A stretch of DNA of 64,000 nucleotides, taken from positions 1 through 64,000 of the forward strand of contig NZ_LDTF01000007.1 in NCBI RefSeq assembly GCF_001477495.1. The letters run 5' to 3'. The position numbers and the translations under genes were made by a program. Positions 36,832-46,381 of the stretch are shown here, piece by piece (within the stretch, counting starts at the first letter, position 1; every line of letters begins with the position of its first letter). Origin of the DNA: Sphingomonas yabuuchiae. Its GTDB lineage: Bacteria > Pseudomonadota > Alphaproteobacteria > Sphingomonadales > Sphingomonadaceae. The notes below the pieces were generated by a model. The model searched no databases. It worked only from the letters and a program-made list of their open reading frames with translations, and was not told the DNA's origin.

Positions 36832-37800
36832 ATGCGCAAGGTCGGCTGTATCGGGTTGCTGCTGGGGCTGATCGGCATCGCCGTCTTCGCCTGGGTCGCG
36901 CATGACTGGGCGGGCAGCGGGCCCGCGGACAAGCCGCTCGCAGTCGTCGTGCCCGAAGGGGCGAGCCTCGCCAAGGCCGCCAATGAATTGCAAAAGGCGG
37001 GCGCGATCCGTTCGGCCGGTCGTTTCCGCCTGTACGCGCGGATCTTTGGCAAGGGCGGGGCGATCAAGGCGGGCGAATATGCCATCCCCGAACATGCCAG
37101 CGCGCATGATGTCCTGACCCTGTTGCAGGAGGGCAAGGTCCGCCAGCGACTGGTGCCGGTACCGGAGGGTTATCCCTCGGTCCTCGTCCACGATGCCCTG
37201 ATGCGCGCCGATGGCCTGACCGGTGATGTCGCCGTTCCCGCCGAGGGTTCGGTTCTGCCCGACAGCTATGCCTATCAGAAGGGCGACACCCGCGCCTCGG
37301 TGGTGGCGCGGATGCAGAAGGCGATGAAGGACTATCTCGCCCAGGCTTGGGCCGACCGGAAGCCCGGCATCGCCGTCAAGACGCCGCAGGAGGCGATCAT
37401 CCTCGCCTCGATCGTCGAGAAGGAAACCGGCAAGCCCTCCGAGCGGCGCACCGTCGCGGCGGTCTATGGCAACCGTCTGCGCATCGGCATGCCGCTTCAG
37501 GCCGATCCGACCGTGATCTATCCCATCACCAAGGGGCGTCCGCTGGGGCGGCGCATCCTGCGCTCCGAGCTTCACGCCAAGAACGGCTACAACACCTATG
37601 CCAGTCCCGGCCTGCCGGTCGGACCGATCGCCAATCCAGGCCGTGCTTCGATCGACGCGGTGCTGAACCCGGCGGACAGCAAGGCGCTGTATTTCGTCGC
37701 GGACGGATCGGGCGGCCATGTCTTTGCCGATACGCTGGCGGAGCATAACGCCAATGTTCAGAAATGGTACGCGATCCGTCGCCAGCGCGGCGAGATGTGA
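36832..37800 (+). CDS. mltG: Endolytic murein transglycosylase MltG
   Basis: Inner-membrane enzyme that cleaves nascent glycan strands and sets their length. 322 residues: N-terminal membrane helix (about 5-22), a LysM-like region, and the YceG domain with the catalytic glutamate in LASIVEKETG (Glu196), YGNRLRIGMPLQADPTVIY and ASPGLPVGPIANPG. Neighbour of acpP/fabF, as in many bacteria. Length is typical. Confidence 0.95.
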   Translation: MRKVGCIGLLLGLIGIAVFAWVAHDWAGSGPADKPLAVVVPEGASLAKAANELQKAGAIRSAGRFRLYARIFGKGGAIKAGEYAIPEHASAHDVLTLLQEGKVRQRLVPVPEGYPSVLVHDALMRADGLTGDVAVPAEGSVLPDSYAYQKGDTRASVVARMQKAMKDYLAQAWADRKPGIAVKTPQEAIILASIVEKETGKPSERRTVAAVYGNRLRIGMPLQADPTVIYPITKGRPLGRRILRSELHAKNGYNTYASPGLPVGPIANPGRASIDAVLNPADSKALYFVADGSGGHVFADTLAEHNANVQKWYAIRRQRGEM

Positions 37801-37803
37801 CGA

Positions 37804-38667
37804 TCAGCGCGCCTCTTGCCCGAGGCGTTGGGCAAGCTTGCGCTGGGACGAAGCCGCATAGGCGCGACAGGCACCCGGCGCCGTCAGAAACCGCTCTGTC
37901 GCGCCGTCCTGATCGGCATGGGCGGTGATCAGGATATTGCAGGGCAGGGCGCGCATCGCCGCCTGACCGCGTGCGAAGGCCGCGACCACCGCCTTGTTCG
38001 TCGGGGCGGAGAAGCGATAATCGTCGGTCGATACCGGGTTCAGGCTGGCGGCGAAGACGATCGCCTTGCACCGCTGCCCTTCGCAGGCGCGCCAACTCCA
38101 ACTCATGCTGCCCATGGTGTGGCCCGGTGTCGCCCGCGCGGTGACGACGGTGTTGCCGAGCTTCAGTCTTTCCCCATCGCGGATGATGCGGACGGACTGG
38201 ACGGCGGGGAAGCGGCTGTCATAACCGCGTTGCGGATCGTCCGCCGCCAGCCGCCCGGTGCGCAGCCCCTCGGCGCCGCGAGGGCTGGCGACGACCGTCG
38301 CGCCGGTATCGCGGGCCAATGCGGCGAGGCCGCCCGCATGGTCGAAATGCGGCTCGGTGCTGAGAATATATTTGATGTCGCGCGGGCGGAAACCGAGCGT
38401 GGCGACATTGGCGAGGATCGCAGGTGCTGCCTGTGGCAGCGCGCCATCGATCAGGATCAGGCCCTTGCCCGTATCGATCAGCGCGACGTTCAGACCGCCG
38501 AAGCCGACCAGATAGGTTGGCCCGAAGACCTTCACCGGCGGGCGCGGCTCGAGCCATTCCGCCGTGTGTTCGGTGATGATCGACTTGGTGAGCGGGTCGG
38601 GTGTCTGTGGCGAGGCGGGCGCGGTGACGATGGCGATCAGCGAGAGCAGTGTCGGTCTGGCGAGCAT
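37804..38667 (-). CDS. Subclass B3 metallo-beta-lactamase, Glu-116 (EHH) type
   Basis: Periplasmic zinc hydrolase of beta-lactams. 287 residues with a signal peptide (about 1-20). The usual HxHxDH zinc motif reads TEPHFDHAGG: Glu105 replaces the first His, with His107, Asp109 and His110 kept; other ligands are His183 (TPGHTMGSMSW) and His250 (LITAHADQDG). Other B3 landmarks are GGLNVALIDTGKGLILIDGA and the C-terminal ATERFL region. This B3-E pattern is known from SIE-1 of Sphingobium indicum. Start at 38667 is chosen because the signal peptide follows. Divergent from an AmpR-like gene. Confidence 0.88.
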   Translation of the reverse strand: MLARPTLLSLIAIVTAPASPQTPDPLTKSIITEHTAEWLEPRPPVKVFGPTYLVGFGGLNVALIDTGKGLILIDGALPQAAPAILANVATLGFRPRDIKYILSTEPHFDHAGGLAALARDTGATVVASPRGAEGLRTGRLAADDPQRGYDSRFPAVQSVRIIRDGERLKLGNTVVTARATPGHTMGSMSWSWRACEGQRCKAIVFAASLNPVSTDDYRFSAPTNKAVVAAFARGQAAMRALPCNILITAHADQDGATERFLTAPGACRAYAASSQRKLAQRLGQEAR

Positions 38668-38737
38668 GGCGTGTCTCCTCGGCCGGAGAAATGGACGGCT
38701 TTGTCCCGCATCACAAAGCATCTTCCCTCGACAGAGC

Positions 38738-38754
38738 CATGAGCGGATTTCATG
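38738..38754. promoter_or_regulatory. LysR-type operator between beta-lactamase and ampR-like gene
   Basis: CATGA-N7-TCATG, a perfect 17-bp dyad that satisfies the T-N11-A rule of LysR-family sites. It ends 7 bp before the regulator ATG (38762) and 70 bp before the beta-lactamase ATG, as expected for a site that represses the regulator and activates the divergent gene. Confidence 0.65.
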
Positions 38755-38761
38755 ATGGGGC

Positions 38762-39631
38762 ATGGACCGCGCCCAACTCCCTCTTAATGCGCTACGCGCC
38801 TTCGAGGCGGCGGCGCGGCATCTGAACTTCACTCGCGCCGCGATCGAGCTGTGCGTCAGCCAGGGCGCGGTCAGCCATCAGGTCGCCAGCCTGGAGAAGA
38901 GGCTCGGCGCGCGGCTGTTCCATCGCTTGCCACGCGGGCTGGCGCTGACCGATGACGGGCAGGCGCTCGTGCCGGTGCTGGCCGAAACCTTCGACCGGAT
39001 CGGGGCGACGCTGGACCGGTTTGCCGATGGGCGTTTCCAGCATGTCGTCAACATCGGCGTGGTGGGGACCTTTGCCACCGGCTGGCTGCTGGCGCGGCTG
39101 GACGATTTCGCGGCGACCCATCCGCACATCGACTTGCGGGTGTCGATCAACAACAACCGGGTCGACTTGGCGGGCGAGGGACTGGATTATGCGATCCGCT
39201 TCGGTGACGGGGCGTGGCACGGAACGCATGCCGAACCGCTGATGGCTGCGCCGCTGACACCGCTTTGCGCACCGCTGGTCGCTGCGCGCTTGAACGGACC
39301 GGGCGATCTGGCGCGGGAGCGGCTGCTGCGATCCTACCGGGTCAGCGAATGGGAGAGCTGGTTCGCCAAGGTGGGCGTCCAGCCGCCGAACCTGCGGGGG
39401 CCGATGTTCGACAGCTCGGCATTGATGGTCGGCGCGGCGATGGCGGGGCTGGGTGTCGCGCTCGCGCCCAAGGCGATGTTCGGGCATGAACTCACGACCG
39501 AACGGCTGGTCCAGCCCTTTGCCGTCGAGATCGATGCCGGGCGTTATTGGCTGACGCGGTTATTGTCGCGCAAGGAAGGACTGGCGATGAAGGCCTTTCG
39601 CCAGTGGTTGATGGAGGCGGTGCAAAAATGA
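38762..39631 (+). CDS. AmpR-like LysR-family regulator
   Basis: A 289-residue LysR-type regulator. The N-terminal winged helix PLNALRAFEAAARHLNFTRA (about 7-26) and SQGAVSHQVASLEKRLGARLF match AmpR and GcvA closely; the remainder is the effector-binding domain (VVNIGVVGTFATGWLLARL; GVALAPKAMF). AmpR proteins respond to cell-wall fragments and induce beta-lactamase. The divergent arrangement with the B3 enzyme supports that role here, though the actual ligand is unknown. Confidence 0.88.
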   Translation: MDRAQLPLNALRAFEAAARHLNFTRAAIELCVSQGAVSHQVASLEKRLGARLFHRLPRGLALTDDGQALVPVLAETFDRIGATLDRFADGRFQHVVNIGVVGTFATGWLLARLDDFAATHPHIDLRVSINNNRVDLAGEGLDYAIRFGDGAWHGTHAEPLMAAPLTPLCAPLVAARLNGPGDLARERLLRSYRVSEWESWFAKVGVQPPNLRGPMFDSSALMVGAAMAGLGVALAPKAMFGHELTTERLVQPFAVEIDAGRYWLTRLLSRKEGLAMKAFRQWLMEAVQK

Positions 39632-39766
39632 TTCTCCCCGGGACGGGGAGGTGGCAGGCCGCAGGCCTGACGGAGGGGGAGTGCCACAAAGGACGTCCGA
39701 TGCGGCACTCCCCCTCCACCACCGCTTTGCGGTGGTCCCCCTCCCCGTGCCGGGGAGGATTTCGGA
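39632..39766. repeat. Multi-hairpin dispersed repeat between ampR-like gene and eda
   Basis: The 135-bp gap is made almost wholly of inverted repeats: an outer pair CTCCCCGGGACGGGGAG (39634-39650) and CTCCCCGTGCCGGGGAG (39741-39757), each itself a hairpin; 11-bp perfect arms GGGGGAGTGCC (39675-39685) and GGCACTCCCCC (39704-39714); and an 8-bp stem ACCACCGC/GCGGTGGT (39718-39736). The genes converge here, so it also suits a bidirectional terminator. Confidence 0.75.
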
Positions 39767-40372
39767 TCAGCCCCGCAGTGCCGCCGCCGCGCGGGCCTTG
39801 GCCTCCACGTCAGCCATCGAGCCACCCGTCACCCAGCTGCCGCCGACGCACAGCACGCGGTCGAAGGCCAGCCAGTCGGGGGCGCTCGCCTCGGTGATCC
39901 CGCCGGTCGGGCAGAAACGCGCCTGATAGAAGGGCGCGGCCAGCGCCTTCAGTGCCTTGAGCCCGCCGCTGGTCTCGGCGGGGAAGAACTTGAAATGGGT
40001 CAGTCCCAGGTCCAGCCCGCGCATGATGTCGCCCGCATTGGCGATACCGGGCAGATAGGGGATGCCGCTGTCGATCACCGCCGCGCCCAGCCGGTCGGTC
40101 AGGCCGGGCGAGACGATGAATTCCGCGCCCGCATCGGCCACGTCGCGCAGCTGCTGCTCGTTGACGACGGTGCCCGCACCGACGATCGCGCCGGGGACCT
40201 TCTTCATCTCGGCCATGGCTTCGAGAGCGGCGGGGGTGCGCAGCGTCACCTCCAGCACCTTCAGCCCGCCCGCGACCAGCGCCTCGGCCAGCGGCTTGGC
40301 GGTGGCGGCGTCGTCGATGACCAGCACGGGGATGACCGCGCTGGTGCGCATGATGGTGGCGATGTCGGTCAT
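39767..40372 (-). CDS. eda: 2-keto-3-deoxy-6-phosphogluconate aldolase
   Basis: Splits KDPG into pyruvate and glyceraldehyde-3-phosphate, the last step of the Entner-Doudoroff pathway. 201 residues, class I aldolase: catalytic Glu in LEVTLRTPAAL, GAGTVVNEQQL, the Schiff-base Lys in HFKFFPAE and the phosphate loop CPTGGI. Its start overlaps the glk stop by 4 bp. Confidence 0.96.
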   Translation of the reverse strand: MTDIATIMRTSAVIPVLVIDDAATAKPLAEALVAGGLKVLEVTLRTPAALEAMAEMKKVPGAIVGAGTVVNEQQLRDVADAGAEFIVSPGLTDRLGAAVIDSGIPYLPGIANAGDIMRGLDLGLTHFKFFPAETSGGLKALKALAAPFYQARFCPTGGITEASAPDWLAFDRVLCVGGSWVTGGSMADVEAKARAAAALRG

Positions 40373-41334
40373 GTATGCTCCTGGGCAAAGGCCGCGGCCG
40401 CACCGAACAGGCCGGGCTGGGGATGGGTGATGAGCTTGACGGGGATGCGCGCCATCAGCGACTGGAACCGGCCCTTGGCGACGAAGCGCTGGTCGAAGCC
40501 CGAGCGCAACAGCTTGTCCTTGATCCGATAGCCCAGGCCGCCCGCGATCACGACGGTCTTGGCCCCTTGCGCCAGCGCGAAGTCGCCCGCGACCGCGCCG
40601 AGCGCGAGGCAGAACCGGTCGAGCGCGGCCAGCGCGATCGAATCGGTGCCCTCCAGCGCCTCGGTCCAGATTTCGCGGTCGTCGCGGCTGGGGACCGCTC
40701 GGCCCTCCAGCGTGGCGAGCGTCTCATAGATGGCGACGATGCCGGGGCCCGAGCAGATCCGCTCGCACGACACGCGGGTATAAGTACGGCGCAGGCGCTT
40801 CAGGATCGCGTCCTCGATACCGTCGAGCGGGGCATAGTCCATATGCCCGCCCTCGGTCTCGATGACGTGATAACGCTCCGGCGTCAGCAGCACCTGCGCG
40901 ACGCCAAGGCCCGTGCCCGGGCCGCAGACGGTGACGACGCCGTTGGCGGGCATCGGCTCTTCGGGGCCGCAGATATGGAGGAAGTCTTCCTCCGGCACCT
41001 GTGCGACGGCATGGCCGACCGCGCCGAAGTCATTGATGACCGTATAGATGTCCGCGCCCAGCCGCTCGGGGATCAGCGAGGGGCGGATGACCCAGGGGTT
41101 GTTGGTCATGCGGATCACGTCGCCGGTGATCGGCGAAGCGATGGCGAGCGAGGCGGCCTTGGGCAGCGGACGGCCCAGATGCGCCTCGAACGCCTGCCAC
41201 GCGGTCTGGAGCGAGGCGTGCTCCGCCGTCTTCTGCGTGCACGGCTCGCCCAGCTTCACGACCCGGCCATTCTCGACCTCGGCGATCGCGAAGCGCGCAT
41301 GCGTGCCTCCGATATCGACGGCTACGATTTCCAT
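40369..41334 (-). CDS. glk: Glucokinase
   Basis: Phosphorylates glucose to feed the Entner-Doudoroff route. 321 residues of the bacterial Glk family: ATP loop [15 protein letters not shown] at the start, the catalytic base region [26 protein letters not shown] and [13 protein letters not shown]. It lies 21 bp after edd and overlaps eda. Confidence 0.95.
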   Translation of the reverse strand: MEIVAVDIGGTHARFAIAEVENGRVVKLGEPCTQKTAEHASLQTAWQAFEAHLGRPLPKAASLAIASPITGDVIRMTNNPWVIRPSLIPERLGADIYTVINDFGAVGHAVAQVPEEDFLHICGPEEPMPANGVVTVCGPGTGLGVAQVLLTPERYHVIETEGGHMDYAPLDGIEDAILKRLRRTYTRVSCERICSGPGIVAIYETLATLEGRAVPSRDDREIWTEALEGTDSIALAALDRFCLALGAVAGDFALAQGAKTVVIAGGLGYRIKDKLLRSGFDQRFVAKGRFQSLMARIPVKLITHPQPGLFGAAAAFAQEHT

Positions 41335-41355
41335 GATGTCCTCCCCCTTATCGTT

Positions 41356-43173
41356 TTACAGGCCGGCGCCCGCGAGAATGGGTGATGCACCCTTCTCGGC
41401 TTCGTCGGCGGCCTGGCGGAACAGCGCGAACAGCTCGCGGCCCATGCCTTGTGCGGGGGCGGGCGTCGCCGCCTGCTCGCGCGCGGCCCATTCGGCCGGA
41501 TCGACCAGCGCGTTGAGCGTTCCCTCGACCGCGTCGAGCCGGACGATGTCGCCGTCGCGGATCAGGCCGATCGCGCCGCCGCCGATCGCCTCTGGGCTGA
41601 GGTGGATGGCGCAAGGAACCTTGCCGCTCGCGCCCGACATGCGGCCATCGGTGACCAGCGCGACCTTGAAGCCGCGATTCTGCAGCACGCCGAGCGGCGG
41701 GGTCAGCTTGTGCAGTTCGGGCATGCCATTGGCCTTCGGGCCCTGGAAGCGGACGACGACGACCACGTCGCGCTCCAGTTCGCCAGCCTTGAACGCGGCC
41801 TGCACTTCGGATTGATCCGAAAAGACGCGCGCAGGCGCCTCGATGATCCAGCGTTCGCGTTCCACCGCCGACACCTTGATACACGCCCGGCCCAGATTGC
41901 CCGACAGGATGCGCATGCCACCATCGGGCGAGAAGGGCGCGGCGGCCGGGCGCAGGATCGTCTCGTCGCCGCTATCGCCGACCGGGGTCCAGCTCAGCTT
42001 GTCCTCGGCGATCACCGCCGTCTGGCCGTAATCGGACAGGTCCTTGCCCGCGACGGTCATGATGTCGCGGTGCAGTAGCCCGGCGGACAGGAGTTCGCGG
42101 ATGACATAGGGCATGCCGCCCGCCGCCTCGAACCCGTTCACATCGGCCGAGCCATTGGGATAGACGCGCGCGATCAGCGGCACGGCGGCCGAGAGGCGGT
42201 CCATATCCTCCCAGTCGATGATGATCCCCGCCGCACGCGCAATGGCGGGCAGGTGGATCAGGTGATTGGTCGAGCCGCCGGTCGCCAGCAGGCCGACCGC
42301 CGCGTTGACGATCGCCTTCTCATCGACGCAAGCCCCCAGCGGGCGATAATCGTCGCCACGCTGGCCGATCGCGGCGAGGCGATGGACGGCGGCGCGACTG
42401 AGTTCCTGGCGCAGCTTGGTGCCCGGATTGACGAAGGCGGCGCCCGGCATGTGCAGGCCCATCACCTCCATCATCATCTGGTTGGTGTTGGCGGTGCCGT
42501 AGAAGGTGCAGGTGCCCTTCGAATGATAGGCCGCGATCTCGGCGTCGAGCAGTTCGTCGCGGCCCGCCTTGCCCTCGGCAAAGGCTTCGCGGACGGCGGC
42601 CTTCTGCTTGTTGGGCAACCCCGTAGGCATCGGACCGCCGGGCACCAGGATCATCGGCAGATGGCCGAAGCGCAGCGCGCCCATCAGCAGGCCAGGCACG
42701 ATCTTGTCGCAGATGCCGAGCAGCGCCGCGCCCTCGAAGGTACCGTGGGACAGCGCCACCGCCGTCGACAGCGCGATGGTGTCGCGGCTGAACAGCGACA
42801 GCTCCATGCCCGCGTACCCTTGCGTCACGCCGTCGCACATGGCGGGCACGCCGCCCGCCACCTGCGCGGTCGCGCCAACTTCGCGCGCCCAGACCTTCAT
42901 CAGTTCGGGGTAGCGATAATAGACGGCATGCGCCGACAGCATGTCGTTATAGGCCGACACGATGCCGATATTCATGCCGCGATCCGCCTTCATGGCGTCG
43001 CGGTCTTCCTCGGTCCCGGCATAGGCATGGGCGAGGTTGGCGCAGCCCAGATTGGGGCGGCGCACCGCCGTCTCGGCCTCGTGCGCGATCAGGTCGAGAT
43101 AGGCCTGGCGGCCCGGTCGGGATCGTTCGATGACCCGGTCGGTGACGGCAGAGACGGCGGCGTTCAGGCTCAT
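41356..43173 (-). CDS. edd: 6-Phosphogluconate dehydratase
   Basis: Fe-S dehydratase that makes KDPG from 6-phosphogluconate. 605 residues of the IlvD/Edd family with cluster cysteines in [26 protein letters not shown] and [11 protein letters not shown], and further core motifs [14 protein letters not shown] and [14 protein letters not shown]. Length is normal. Its start overlaps the pgl stop by 4 bp. Confidence 0.97.
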   Translation of the reverse strand: MSLNAAVSAVTDRVIERSRPGRQAYLDLIAHEAETAVRRPNLGCANLAHAYAGTEEDRDAMKADRGMNIGIVSAYNDMLSAHAVYYRYPELMKVWAREVGATAQVAGGVPAMCDGVTQGYAGMELSLFSRDTIALSTAVALSHGTFEGAALLGICDKIVPGLLMGALRFGHLPMILVPGGPMPTGLPNKQKAAVREAFAEGKAGRDELLDAEIAAYHSKGTCTFYGTANTNQMMMEVMGLHMPGAAFVNPGTKLRQELSRAAVHRLAAIGQRGDDYRPLGACVDEKAIVNAAVGLLATGGSTNHLIHLPAIARAAGIIIDWEDMDRLSAAVPLIARVYPNGSADVNGFEAAGGMPYVIRELLSAGLLHRDIMTVAGKDLSDYGQTAVIAEDKLSWTPVGDSGDETILRPAAAPFSPDGGMRILSGNLGRACIKVSAVERERWIIEAPARVFSDQSEVQAAFKAGELERDVVVVVRFQGPKANGMPELHKLTPPLGVLQNRGFKVALVTDGRMSGASGKVPCAIHLSPEAIGGGAIGLIRDGDIVRLDAVEGTLNALVDPAEWAAREQAATPAPAQGMGRELFALFRQAADEAEKGASPILAGAGL

Positions 43174-43880
43174 TGCTCGCTCCAGTGGATGTCGATCGGC
43201 AGTTCGACCTCGGCCAGGACGCGGCCGACCGGATAGGGCGACGATGCGCCTTCCTTGATCGCGTCTTCCAGCACCTTCTTCTTGGCGGGGCCCGAGATGG
43301 CGAACATGATCGAACGGGCCGAGACGATGCCCGCGCGGCTGAGCGTCACGCGCGCGACCGGTGCCTCCGGCGGCAGCGGATCGGGCATCAGGCCCAGCGC
43401 GCGGCGCTCCTTGGGGCCGTTGAGCGCTTCGTCATAATCGGGGCCGGGGAAGATCGAGGCGGTGTGCCCGTCCGCGCCCATGCCCAGCAGCACGAGGTCG
43501 AGCGGCCAGTGTAGTTCCTGCATCAGCGCATCGGCAGAGCGCCCTGCGGCCTTATAGTCCGACGTGGCCTGCGGCACGATCGGCATGACGCGCGCGCCCT
43601 TGGGCAGGAAAATCTTGCCGATCATCGTCACGTTGGACAGCGGATCGCCCAGCGGGACGATACGCTCGTCGGCGGGGACGATGGTCACCCGCTTCCAATC
43701 GAGCTTGGCCTGGGCCAGCTTTTCATAGACCGGGATCGGCGTCTTGCCACCCGACAGCGCGATCACCGCCGCGCCGCGCGCCTCGATCGCGCTTTCGATG
43801 ATGAACTGGATGTCGCCCGCCAGCGCGTTCGCCATCTCGGTGGTGTCTTCGTAATCCCACCATTCGATTTCGTCGGTCAT
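43170..43880 (-). CDS. pgl: 6-Phosphogluconolactonase
   Basis: Hydrolyses 6-phosphogluconolactone. 236 residues of the DevB/SOL family: ALSGGKTPIPVYEKL (sugar-phosphate loop), VTIVPADERIVPLGDPLSN, and LLGMGADGHTASIFPG with the catalytic His. Sits 101 bp after zwf and overlaps edd. Confidence 0.95.
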   Translation of the reverse strand: MTDEIEWWDYEDTTEMANALAGDIQFIIESAIEARGAAVIALSGGKTPIPVYEKLAQAKLDWKRVTIVPADERIVPLGDPLSNVTMIGKIFLPKGARVMPIVPQATSDYKAAGRSADALMQELHWPLDLVLLGMGADGHTASIFPGPDYDEALNGPKERRALGLMPDPLPPEAPVARVTLSRAGIVSARSIMFAISGPAKKKVLEDAIKEGASSPYPVGRVLAEVELPIDIHWSEQ

Positions 43881-43981
43881 GTCACTTACGTCCTAGATAG
43901 TCTTTGCGCGAAGCAGGCCAGCCGCCGGGCCGTGCCGCGTTCCGCGTCGATGTCGTTCGCCTCCGCCTGAGGGGCGGGGGA

Positions 43982-45445
43982 TCAATCGTCCTGCCAGTGC
44001 ACCCCGTCGCGCTCGGTCAGCGCGATGGCGGAGGAGGGGCCCCAGCTGCCGCTCGGATAGGTCTTGGGCTTGACGTCGTTTGCGTCCCAACCGGCGCGGA
44101 TCGCGTCGATCCAGGTCCATTGCGCCTCCACCTCGTCGCGGCGGACAAACAGCGTCTGATCGCCCTCGATCAGGTCGAGCAGCAACCGCTCATAGGCGAT
44201 GCGGCGGCGGGTGCCTGCGAACTCGGCATCAAGCGACAGGTTCAGCGGCACCTCGCGAAGCCGGATGCCCTCGCGGTCCAGACCCGGCTCCTTCGCCATC
44301 ACCAGCAGCTGGATATATTCCTCCGGCTGCAGGCGGATGACCAGCGTGTTGGGCTGGAGCAGGCCGCCGCGCCCGGCGAACATCGAGTGCGGCACCGGCT
44401 TGAACTGGATCGCGATTTCCGAGCGGCGTGCAGCCATGCGCTTGCCGGTGCGCAGGTAGAAGGGCACGCCCTGCCAGCGCCAATTGTCGACATGCGCCTT
44501 GATCGCGACGAAGGTCTCGGTCTTGGACGGCTTGCCCAGCTCGTCGGCATAGGAGCCGACGATCTTGCCGCCGACCGCGCCATCGGCATATTGGCCGGTG
44601 ACGGTGTTGTTGGGCACTTCCTCCGGCGTCATCAGCCGCAGCGAGCGGAAGACCTTGGCCTTTTCGTCGCGGATCGCGGTGCCGTCATAGCGCGCGGGCG
44701 GCTCCATCGCGATGAGGGCGAGCAGCTGGAGGATATGGTTCTGCACCATATCGCGCAGCGCCCCTGCGCCCTCGTAATAGCCCGCGCGATCCTCCAGCCC
44801 GACCGTTTCGGCGATGGTGATCTGCACATTGTCGATGCCGTGCGCGTTCCAGATCGGCTCGAAGAAGAAATTGCCGAAGCGCAGCGCCAGGATGTTCTGG
44901 ACGGTTTCCTTGCCCAGATAATGGTCGATGCGGAAGGTCCGCTCCTCGGGGAAGCCGAAGGCCACCGCGTCGTTGATTTCCTTGGACGAGGCGAGGTCGT
45001 AGCCGAGCGGCTTTTCCAGGCCGATCCGCACCGTCTCGCCCGCCAGGCCGACCGATTCGAGGCCCTTGATGGTGGACTCGAACAGGCTGGGCGCGGTCGA
45101 CAGGTAGATGGCCAGGCCGTTCGACACGTCGCCGACCTTCTCCGCCAGCGCCGGGAAACCGTCCGTCGAGGAGGCGTCGAGCGACTGATACTGCACCCGC
45201 TCCAGGAAGCTGGCGATCTTGTCGGCATCCTTGCGGTCGTCCGGCAGGAAGGTGTCCAGCGCCTTGGCCGCGAATTCGCGGAAGCTGGCGTCGTCATGAT
45301 CCGACCGGGCGGTGCCGGTGATCGTCAGCCCCTCGGGCAGCAGCCCGTCCGAATGCAGGTTGAACAGCGAGGGCAGCAGCATCCGCTGCGACAGGTCGCC
45401 GGTCGCGCCGAACAGCAGCAGCTTGCCAACGGGATTGCGCGTCAT
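43982..45445 (-). CDS. zwf: Glucose-6-phosphate 1-dehydrogenase
   Basis: Oxidises glucose-6-phosphate to the lactone, the entry to the Entner-Doudoroff and pentose phosphate routes. 487 residues: cofactor loop LLLFGATGDLSQRMLLPSL at the start, active-site RIDHYLGKETVQNI near residue 170, and the structural region VQITIAETVGLEDRAGYYE. Starts 9 bp after argC, so it is in the same transcript. Confidence 0.97.
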   Translation of the reverse strand: MTRNPVGKLLLFGATGDLSQRMLLPSLFNLHSDGLLPEGLTITGTARSDHDDASFREFAAKALDTFLPDDRKDADKIASFLERVQYQSLDASSTDGFPALAEKVGDVSNGLAIYLSTAPSLFESTIKGLESVGLAGETVRIGLEKPLGYDLASSKEINDAVAFGFPEERTFRIDHYLGKETVQNILALRFGNFFFEPIWNAHGIDNVQITIAETVGLEDRAGYYEGAGALRDMVQNHILQLLALIAMEPPARYDGTAIRDEKAKVFRSLRLMTPEEVPNNTVTGQYADGAVGGKIVGSYADELGKPSKTETFVAIKAHVDNWRWQGVPFYLRTGKRMAARRSEIAIQFKPVPHSMFAGRGGLLQPNTLVIRLQPEEYIQLLVMAKEPGLDREGIRLREVPLNLSLDAEFAGTRRRIAYERLLLDLIEGDQTLFVRRDEVEAQWTWIDAIRAGWDANDVKPKTYPSGSWGPSSAIALTERDGVHWQDD

Positions 45446-45454
45446 GACGTCTCC

Positions 45455-46381
45455 TTAGAGCACGAGGCCGGCGGTCGGATCGAGCCCGGCCATGATATTC
45501 AGGTTCTGGACCGCCGCACCCCCGGCACCCTTGCCCAGATTGTCGAGCGTGGCGATCAGTCGCGCCTGTCCCGTGGCCGCATTGCCGCAGACACGCAAGG
45601 TCATCCGGTCGGTTCCGGCATTTTCCTCGATATTCACCGCCGCTACGGCATCCGCCGAAAAACGGACGATGCGGCTGTCGGCATAGGCCTCGGCCAACAC
45701 CTGCGTCACGCGGTCGAGCGAGGGCGCGCCGGGCAGGGCGTAGAGGGGCAGGGGCACCTCGACGACCATGCCGCGATAGGTGTCGACCACGGCGGGCGCG
45801 AAGATCGGCGCATGGGTCAGGCCCGAATGACGCTGCATCTCCGGCGCATGCTTATGCGCGAGGCTGAGACCATAGGGGCGGAAGGCGCGTTCGGTGGCGG
45901 TTTCATATTCGGCGATCATCGCCTTGCCGCCGCCCGAATAGCCGGACGCGGCATTGACCGTCACGGGGAAGTCCGCCGGGATGATACCGGCGCGAACCAG
46001 CGGGCGGACGAGCGCGAGGAAGCCGGTCGGATAGCAGCCGGGATTGGAGACGAACCGCGCCGAAGCGATCCTGTCCGATTGCTCGGGCTCCAGCTCGGCG
46101 AAGCCATAGACCCAACCTGCGGCGGTCCGGTGCGCGGTCGAGGCGTCGACCACACGGGTACGATCATTGGCGATCAGCGAGACGGCTTCGCGCGCAGCAT
46201 CATCGGGCAGGCAGAGGATGACGAAATCGGCATCGTTGATCGCTTCGCGGCGCGCCGCGGCATCCTTGCGGCGGTCATCGGGCAGGGTCAGGATCGACAG
46301 GTCGGGACGCCCCGCCATCCGGTCGGCGATCTCCAGCCCGGTCGTGCCTGCGCCGCCGTCGATGAATACCGTTTTCGTCAC
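45455..46381 (-). CDS. argC: N-acetyl-gamma-glutamyl-phosphate reductase (short type)
   Basis: Arginine biosynthesis: NADPH reduction of N-acetylglutamyl phosphate. 308 residues, the short type-2 ArgC: FIDGGAGTTGLEIADRM binds the cofactor, Cys in VSNPGCYPTGFLAL is the nucleophile, and AHKHAPEMQRHSG carries the His. The GTG at 46381 overlaps the SH3 gene stop by 4 bp and gives the family N-terminus. Placement with sugar-catabolism genes is unusual. Confidence 0.94.
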   Translation of the reverse strand: MTKTVFIDGGAGTTGLEIADRMAGRPDLSILTLPDDRRKDAAARREAINDADFVILCLPDDAAREAVSLIANDRTRVVDASTAHRTAAGWVYGFAELEPEQSDRIASARFVSNPGCYPTGFLALVRPLVRAGIIPADFPVTVNAASGYSGGGKAMIAEYETATERAFRPYGLSLAHKHAPEMQRHSGLTHAPIFAPAVVDTYRGMVVEVPLPLYALPGAPSLDRVTQVLAEAYADSRIVRFSADAVAAVNIEENAGTDRMTLRVCGNAATGQARLIATLDNLGKGAGGAAVQNLNIMAGLDPTAGLVL

